A stretch of 17,828 nucleotides of DNA from DASVBJ01 sp036375895 (GTDB lineage Bacteria; Actinomycetota; Actinomycetes; JACCUZ01): contig DASVBJ010000197.1 of assembly GCA_036375895.1 (NCBI GenBank), positions 1-17,828 on the forward strand, written 5' to 3'. Below are positions 14,079 through 17,828 of the stretch, piece by piece. Every line of letters starts with the position of its first letter. Within the stretch, counting starts at the first letter, position 1. The notes below the pieces were generated by a model. It had not been told where the DNA came from and ran no database searches. It worked only from the letters and a program-made list of their open reading frames with translations. The position numbers were made by a program, and so were the translations under genes.

Positions 14079-15322
14079 GTGGGCGACCCCGCCGACGCGG
14101 CGATGTCGCGGCGGTAGTGGCCGCCGTCCAGGGTGACCCGACCGATGGCCTCGTACGCCGTGCGGCGCGCCGCGTCGACCGAGGGCCCGGTCCCGACCAC
14201 CGAGAGCACCCGGCCGCCGGCACTCACGACCCCACCGTCCGCCGGCGCCGTGCCGGCGTGCAGCACGACAGCGCCCGGCACCTCGGCGGCCGCGTCCAGG
14301 CCACCGAGCAGGTCACCGGTGCGCGGCGCCGCGGGATAGCCCTCGGCCGCGAGCACCACCGTCACGGCGGCCGCGGACGACCACTCCAGGGCCGGCAGGT
14401 CCGCCAGCCTGCCCTCGGCCGCCGCCAGGAGCACCCCGGCCAGCGGCGTGCGCAGCCGGGCCAGGACCACCTGCGTCTCCGGGTCGCCGAACCGCGCGTT
14501 GAACTCGATGACCCGCAGGCCGTGCGACGTCAGCGCCAGCCCGGCGTACAGCAGGCCGCTGAACGGCGTCCCGCGTCGCGCCATCTCGTCGACGGTCGGC
14601 TGCAGGACCCGCTCGCGCACCTCGTCCACAAGGCCGGGCGGCGCCCACGGCAGCGGCGAGTAGGCGCCCATGCCGCCGGTGTTGGGGCCGCTGTCGCCGT
14701 CGCCCACCCGCTTGAAGTCCTGCGCCGGCTCGAGCGGCACCACGGTGCGACCGTCGGTCACCGCGAACAGCGAGATCTCCGGCCCGTCGAGGTACTCCTC
14801 GACGACCACCCGCGGGCAGCCGCGGGCGTGCGCCAGCGCCTGGTCGCGGTCGGTCGTGACGACGACGCCCTTGCCCGCCGCCAGCCCGTCGTCCTTCACG
14901 ACGTACGGCGGGCCCAGCTCGTCGACGGCGGCGGCCACCTCGGCGGCGGACGTGCAGACGACGGCCCGGGCGGTCGGCACGCCGGCGGCCGCCATGACGT
15001 CCTTGGCGAACGCCTTCGAGCCCTCCAGCCGGGCGGCGGCCGCGGACGGGCCGAAGCAGGCGATGCCCTTGGCGCGCACCGCGTCGGCCGCACCGGCGAC
15101 CAGCGGCACCTCCGGCCCGACCACCACGAGGTCGGCGGCCACCTCGACGGCCAGGTCTGCCACCGCCTCGGCGTCGGCCACGTCGAGCGGGCGGGCCTCG
15201 GCGAGCTGTCGGGTGCCGGCGTTGCCGGGGGCGCAGCAGAGCGCGGTCACGGACGGGTCGGCGTGCAGGGCGCGCACGAGTGCGTGCTCGCGGGCGCCCG
15301 AGCCGACGACGAGGACTCTCAC
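14075..15322 (-). CDS. purD: Phosphoribosylamine-glycine ligase PurD
   Basis: GAR synthetase, 415 residues; ligates glycine to phosphoribosylamine with ATP, the second step of purine synthesis. It shows the N-terminal VLVVGSGAREHAL, GPEVPLVAG, EGSKAFAKDVM, the ATP-grasp segments VKDDGLAAGKGVVV and VVVEEYLDGPEISLF, PNTGGMGAYSP, and the metal/ATP-binding EFNARFGDPETQ. The GTG at 15322 gives VRVLVVGSGARE, the normal N-terminus, and overlaps the upstream stop as GTGA; the frame further upstream is an artefact. Second gene in its operon. Confidence 0.97.
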   Translation of the reverse strand: MRVLVVGSGAREHALVRALHADPSVTALCCAPGNAGTRQLAEARPLDVADAEAVADLAVEVAADLVVVGPEVPLVAGAADAVRAKGIACFGPSAAAARLEGSKAFAKDVMAAAGVPTARAVVCTSAAEVAAAVDELGPPYVVKDDGLAAGKGVVVTTDRDQALAHARGCPRVVVEEYLDGPEISLFAVTDGRTVVPLEPAQDFKRVGDGDSGPNTGGMGAYSPLPWAPPGLVDEVRERVLQPTVDEMARRGTPFSGLLYAGLALTSHGLRVIEFNARFGDPETQVVLARLRTPLAGVLLAAAEGRLADLPALEWSSAAAVTVVLAAEGYPAAPRTGDLLGGLDAAAEVPGAVVLHAGTAPADGGVVSAGGRVLSVVGTGPSVDAARRTAYEAIGRVTLDGGHYRRDIAASAGSPT

Positions 15323-15882
15323 GACTTCCAGAACTCCCACCAACGCCGGGCGCCCGGGCGTTCGGGCCGTTCCGGGCGTGACGTCACGGTCTCACCCGGC
15401 GGCGGCGCGGTGGGCGGCGCGGTCGCGGCGGACTCGTCCCACTCGTCGCTTGGGGACTTCGGCAGCGGCCGCCCGCGCAGCGCCTCCGGCCGGGCGTCGG
15501 AGACCGCCTCGCCGAGCTGCGGGTCGTAGCCCTCCAGGCCGGTCTCGTCCTCGACCACACGGGCGAGGGCATAGACCTTGGTCATCAGCGCGACGCTGTC
15601 GGCGGTGGCCTCGCCGTAGGGGACGGTGATGGCTACCTCGAGCGGGGTCATCGTCAGCTCGACTCCGGTGGCGGGGTCGGTCAGCTCCCGGCTCACGTCG
15701 TCGGCGAAGACCTCGATGTCGCCGAGGATCTCGCGGGCGCGCGACACGATGCGGTCCCACTGCTCGACCTCTTCCTCGTCGAGCGGGCGGAGGTCGCTGT
15801 CGAACGCGTCCTCGGTGTCGTCGAGGGCTTCCTCGAACGGCTGACCCGGGTCGCGGCGTACGAAGTAGATGTCGTAGCCCAC
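15319..15882 (-). CDS. Unknown protein heading the purD operon
   Basis: 187 residues from the GTG at 15882, which gives VGYDIYFVRRDPGQPFEEAL. The first ~60 residues are acidic, then a compact part (WDRIVSRAREILGDIEVF, MTPLEVAITVPYG, DSVALMTKVYALARVVEDETG) is followed by a Pro/Glu/Ser-rich linker and the tail GARRWWEFWKS with three Trp. There is no signal peptide or membrane span. I do not recognise a family or function. It is cotranscribed with purD (4-bp overlap). The start is supported by a TAGGTT -10 box exactly 7 nt upstream, consistent with a leaderless transcript. An in-frame ATG at 15930 lies upstream of that promoter and is disfavoured. Confidence 0.82.
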   Translation of the reverse strand: MGYDIYFVRRDPGQPFEEALDDTEDAFDSDLRPLDEEEVEQWDRIVSRAREILGDIEVFADDVSRELTDPATGVELTMTPLEVAITVPYGEATADSVALMTKVYALARVVEDETGLEGYDPQLGEAVSDARPEALRGRPLPKSPSDEWDESAATAPPTAPPPGETVTSRPERPERPGARRWWEFWKS

Positions 15883-15889
15883 GCCCCCG

Positions 15890-15918
15890 AACCTAGCGGG
15901 TGTGCGGCCGGGTGACAG
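15890..15918 (-). promoter_or_regulatory. Candidate promoter of the purD operon (leaderless)
   Basis: On the minus strand CTGTCA (15918-15913), a 17-nt spacer and TAGGTT (15895-15890); the -10 box ends 7 nt before the GTG at 15882. The -35 box matches TTGACA at four of six positions. Confidence 0.55.
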
Positions 15919-15933
15919 CGGTCGCGCCACGCC

Positions 15934-15947
15934 CGGACGCGTGTCCG
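15934..15947. terminator. Short hairpin after the aminotransferase gene
   Basis: CGGAC-GCGT-GTCCG forms a 5-bp stem with a 4-nt loop just downstream of the aminotransferase stop and upstream of the purD operon promoter. It could be a weak terminator separating the two units, but it is too short to be sure. Confidence 0.3.
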
Positions 15948-15954
15948 CCCGTGG

Positions 15955-17310
15955 TCAGCCGCCGGTGCAGTGCCGGTCGGCCGCGCCCAGCGCCTCGTCG
16001 AGGATGGCCAGGCCCTCCTTCGCCTCCGCCTCGGTGATGGTGCATGGCGGCACGACGTGCAGGCGGTTGAAGTTGGTGAACGGCAGCAGCCCGCGCTCCT
16101 TGCAGGCCGCGACCAGGTCGGCCATGGGCTGGTTGGCCGAGCCGCTGGCGTTGTAGGGCACCAGCATCTCCCGGGTCGACCGGTCGCGCACCAGGTCGAG
16201 CGCCCAGAAGACGCCGAGACCGCGCACCTCGCCGACACTCGGGTGCCGCTGGGCGAGCTCCCGCAGGCCCGGCCCGAGCACGGTCTCGCCGATCCGGCGG
16301 GCGTTGTCGACGATGCCCTCGTCGCGCATCGCGTTGATGCTCGCGACCGCCGCGGCGCATGCGAGCGGGTGGCCCGAGTAGGTGAGCCCGCCCGGGAACG
16401 GCCGTTCGGCGAACGTCGCCGCGATCCGCTCGGAGATGACGACCCCGCCGAGCGGCACGTAGCCCGAGTTGGACCCCTTCGCGAAGGCGATGAGGTCGGG
16501 CGTGACGCCCCAGTGGTCGACCGCGAACCACTCACCGGCCCGACCGAACCCGGCCATCACCTCGTCGGCCACGTAGACGATGCCGTGCCGGTCGCAGATG
16601 TCGCGCACCCCGGCGAGGTAGCCGTCCGGCGGCACCAGGATCCCGGCCGTGCCGGGGATCGTCTCGAGCACGATCGCCGCGATGGTGCCGGGACCCTCGA
16701 ACGCGACGACCTGCTCGAGGTGCTCGAGCGCCCGCCGCCCCTCCTCCTCGACCGAGGACGACCAGAACGGCGAGCGGTAGGGGTAAGGCCCGAAGAAGTG
16801 CACAACGCCGGTGGCGCCGCCGTCGTTGGGCCAGCGCCGCGGGTCGCCCGTCATCTGGATCGCCGTCGCGGTGTTGCCGTGGTAGCTGCGGTAGGTCGTG
16901 AGCACCTTGTGCCGGCCGGTGTGCAGCCGGGCCATCCGCACGGCGTTCTCGATGGCGTCCGCACCGCCGTTGGTGAAGAACACCTTGTTCAGGTCGCCGG
17001 GCGCGAGCTCGGCGATCAGCCTGGCGCACTCGGACCGCTGGTCGTTGGCGTGCTGCGGCGCGACGGTGCACAGCACGCCCGCCTGCTCGCGGATCGCCTC
17101 CACGACCTTCGGGTGCTGGTGGCCGATGTTGGTGTTGACCAGCTGCGATGAGAAGTCGAGGTAGCGGCGCCCTTCGAAGTCCCAGACGTGGCAGCCCTCC
17201 GCCCCGGCGATCACCATCGGGGCCAGAGCTGCCTGGGCTGACCAGGAGTGGAAGACGTGGGCACGGTCGAGCTCGTACGCGCGGGCACCGCGAGCAGGGT
17301 CAGGCGTCAT
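15955..17310 (-). CDS. Class III (omega) aminotransferase
   Basis: 451-residue PLP enzyme of the class III aminotransferase family. FFTNGGADAIENAVRMAR binds the PLP phosphate, TYRSYHGNT covers the ring, YVADEVMAGFGRAGEW holds the conserved Asp, and the Lys of LIAFAKGSNSGYVPLGG is the Schiff-base lysine. The N-terminal HVFHSWSAQAALAPMVIAGA resembles taurine- or beta-alanine-pyruvate aminotransferases rather than ornithine or GABA enzymes, but an amine such as putrescine is also possible, given the polyamine importer 14 kb away. The ATG is preceded by a TAGGCT box 7 nt upstream and GAGG only 1 nt upstream, so it is probably leaderless. The following minus-strand unit has its own promoter. Confidence 0.9.
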   Translation of the reverse strand: MTPDPARGARAYELDRAHVFHSWSAQAALAPMVIAGAEGCHVWDFEGRRYLDFSSQLVNTNIGHQHPKVVEAIREQAGVLCTVAPQHANDQRSECARLIAELAPGDLNKVFFTNGGADAIENAVRMARLHTGRHKVLTTYRSYHGNTATAIQMTGDPRRWPNDGGATGVVHFFGPYPYRSPFWSSSVEEEGRRALEHLEQVVAFEGPGTIAAIVLETIPGTAGILVPPDGYLAGVRDICDRHGIVYVADEVMAGFGRAGEWFAVDHWGVTPDLIAFAKGSNSGYVPLGGVVISERIAATFAERPFPGGLTYSGHPLACAAAVASINAMRDEGIVDNARRIGETVLGPGLRELAQRHPSVGEVRGLGVFWALDLVRDRSTREMLVPYNASGSANQPMADLVAACKERGLLPFTNFNRLHVVPPCTITEAEAKEGLAILDEALGAADRHCTGG

Positions 17311-17317
17311 GCCTCGC

Positions 17318-17323
17318 AGCCTA
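17318..17323 (-). promoter_or_regulatory. Candidate -10 box of the aminotransferase gene
   Basis: TAGGCT on the minus strand ends 7 nt before the ATG at 17310, the same arrangement as at 11062 and 15890. No convincing -35 box is visible. Confidence 0.45.
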
Positions 17324-17389
17324 CGAGCGCTCTCGCCGTGACCGCACGGCGTCCGCCGGCCGCCCCGGGCCCCGGGTGCGCGGTCGCCG

Positions 17390-17404
17390 GATCAGCGCAT
17401 GATC
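17390..17404. other. Small palindrome GATCA-N5-TGATC
   Basis: GATCAGCGCATGATC lies between the GNAT stop and the aminotransferase start. It shares GCATGATCG with the right arms of the two palindromic repeats and may be a decayed remnant or a chance match. Confidence 0.3.
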
Positions 17405-17420
17405 GGTCGCGGAGGGTCGG

Positions 17421-17828
17421 TCAGGGCTCGAGGCGGGCCAGCAGGCCGGCGCACACGAGCGGCCACTCGTCGCGCAGGATCGAGTAGACGACCGTGTCGC
17501 GGAACGTGCCGTCGGCACGGCGCATGTGCCGCCGCAGCACGCCCTCCCGGGTCGCGCCGAGCTTGGCGATGGCCGCCTGGGAGCGCTCGTTGCGCAGGTC
17601 CGTCTGGATCTTGACCCGGCCGAAGCCGCAGTCGTCGAAGGCGTGGCCGAGCAACAGCAGCTTGCACTCGGCGTTCACCGCGGTCCCCCACCACCGCGGG
17701 CCGTAGGCGGTCCAGCCGAGGTGCACGCGCTCGTTGACCAGGTCAATGTCACCGAGGCTGCTCGTGCCGACCACGGTGCCTGCCGGTCCGAGCGCCGAGT
17801 CGGCGGCCAGCCGCACGACGTACGCCTG
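17421..17828 (-). CDS. GNAT-family N-acetyltransferase (partial, N-terminus beyond window)
   Basis: The last 135 residues of a RimJ/RimL-type GNAT protein; the frame is open through the right edge, so the start is missing. It shows VVGTSSLGDIDLVNERVHLGW and TAYGPRWWGTAVNAECKLLLL (the beta4 and acetyl-CoA loop region, where the usual QGxGxG is relaxed to RWWGTAVN), then VKIQTDLRNERSQAAIAKLGATREGVLRRH, the classic NxxSxxxxxKLGF-type end of this subfamily. The acceptor is unknown. Its stop is 110 bp upstream of the aminotransferase start on the same strand. Cytoplasmic. Confidence 0.88.
   Translation of the reverse strand, partial: QAYVVRLAADSALGPAGTVVGTSSLGDIDLVNERVHLGWTAYGPRWWGTAVNAECKLLLLGHAFDDCGFGRVKIQTDLRNERSQAAIAKLGATREGVLRRHMRRADGTFRDTVVYSILRDEWPLVCAGLLARLEP

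Noticed and set aside
17341..17390. GC-rich near-palindrome CCCGGGCCCCGGG as a terminator for the GNAT gene
   Set aside because: It is symmetric only approximately, and such runs of C and G are common in this base composition.

Overview
The window is about 70-75% GC by eye. Its genes use GTG starts freely and end codons almost always in G or C. It carries typically actinobacterial families: a deazaflavin (F420)-dependent nitroreductase-like protein, an acVLRF1-type release-factor homologue, and a separate PurS/PurQ/PurL complex. All of this points to a high-GC actinomycete (Actinomycetota) chromosome. I cannot fix the genus. There are no rRNA or tRNA genes, insertion sequences, CRISPR arrays or prophage genes, and no sign of recent transfer. 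The stretch is densely coded; the longest gene-free part is about 175 bp.

Layout, left to right. (1) 1-2187, minus strand: the start of a polyamine-type ABC importer operon, promoter-potA-potD, with the permeases presumably beyond the left edge. (2) 2258-4442: a short SCP-like protein gene (minus), then a divergent pair on the plus strand, an acVLRF1-family putative peptidyl-tRNA hydrolase and an unrecognised secreted protein. (3) 4458-7717: a strong two-way terminator hairpin, then purS-purQ-purL (minus) with 4-bp overlaps. (4) 7800-8744, plus: an F420-type nitroreductase-family gene and a membrane-anchored Ser/Thr/Pro-rich protein. (5) 8802-9879: purC (minus) and a divergent 60-residue acidic protein. 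(6) 9825-11992: an MFS transporter divergent from an unusual regulator that joins an HxlR-type winged helix to a peroxiredoxin-like domain, with a perfect palindrome between them. (7) 12051-12181: a palindromic repeat that also occurs at 2661, and a 13-bp tandem repeat that includes the purB stop codon. (8) 12169-15918, minus: promoter-unknown gene-purD-phosphoribosyltransferase-purB, every junction a 4-bp overlap. (9) 15955-17828, minus: a class III aminotransferase and the C-terminal part of a GNAT acetyltransferase.

How it works together: PurD, the PurSQL complex, PurC and PurB supply four steps of de novo IMP synthesis, PurB also acts in AMP synthesis, and a purine phosphoribosyltransferase-like gene (salvage) sits inside the purD-purB operon. 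purF, purM, purE/K, purN and purH are not in the window. A polyamine importer on the left and a class III aminotransferase on the right could belong to amine metabolism, but nothing in the sequence links them directly. The parts most worth follow-up are the two-cysteine HxlR-peroxiredoxin fusion with its palindromic operator candidate, the acVLRF1 gene, the long palindromic repeat present twice, the unknown gene heading the purD operon, and several apparently leaderless starts (TANNNT box, 7 nt, start codon).
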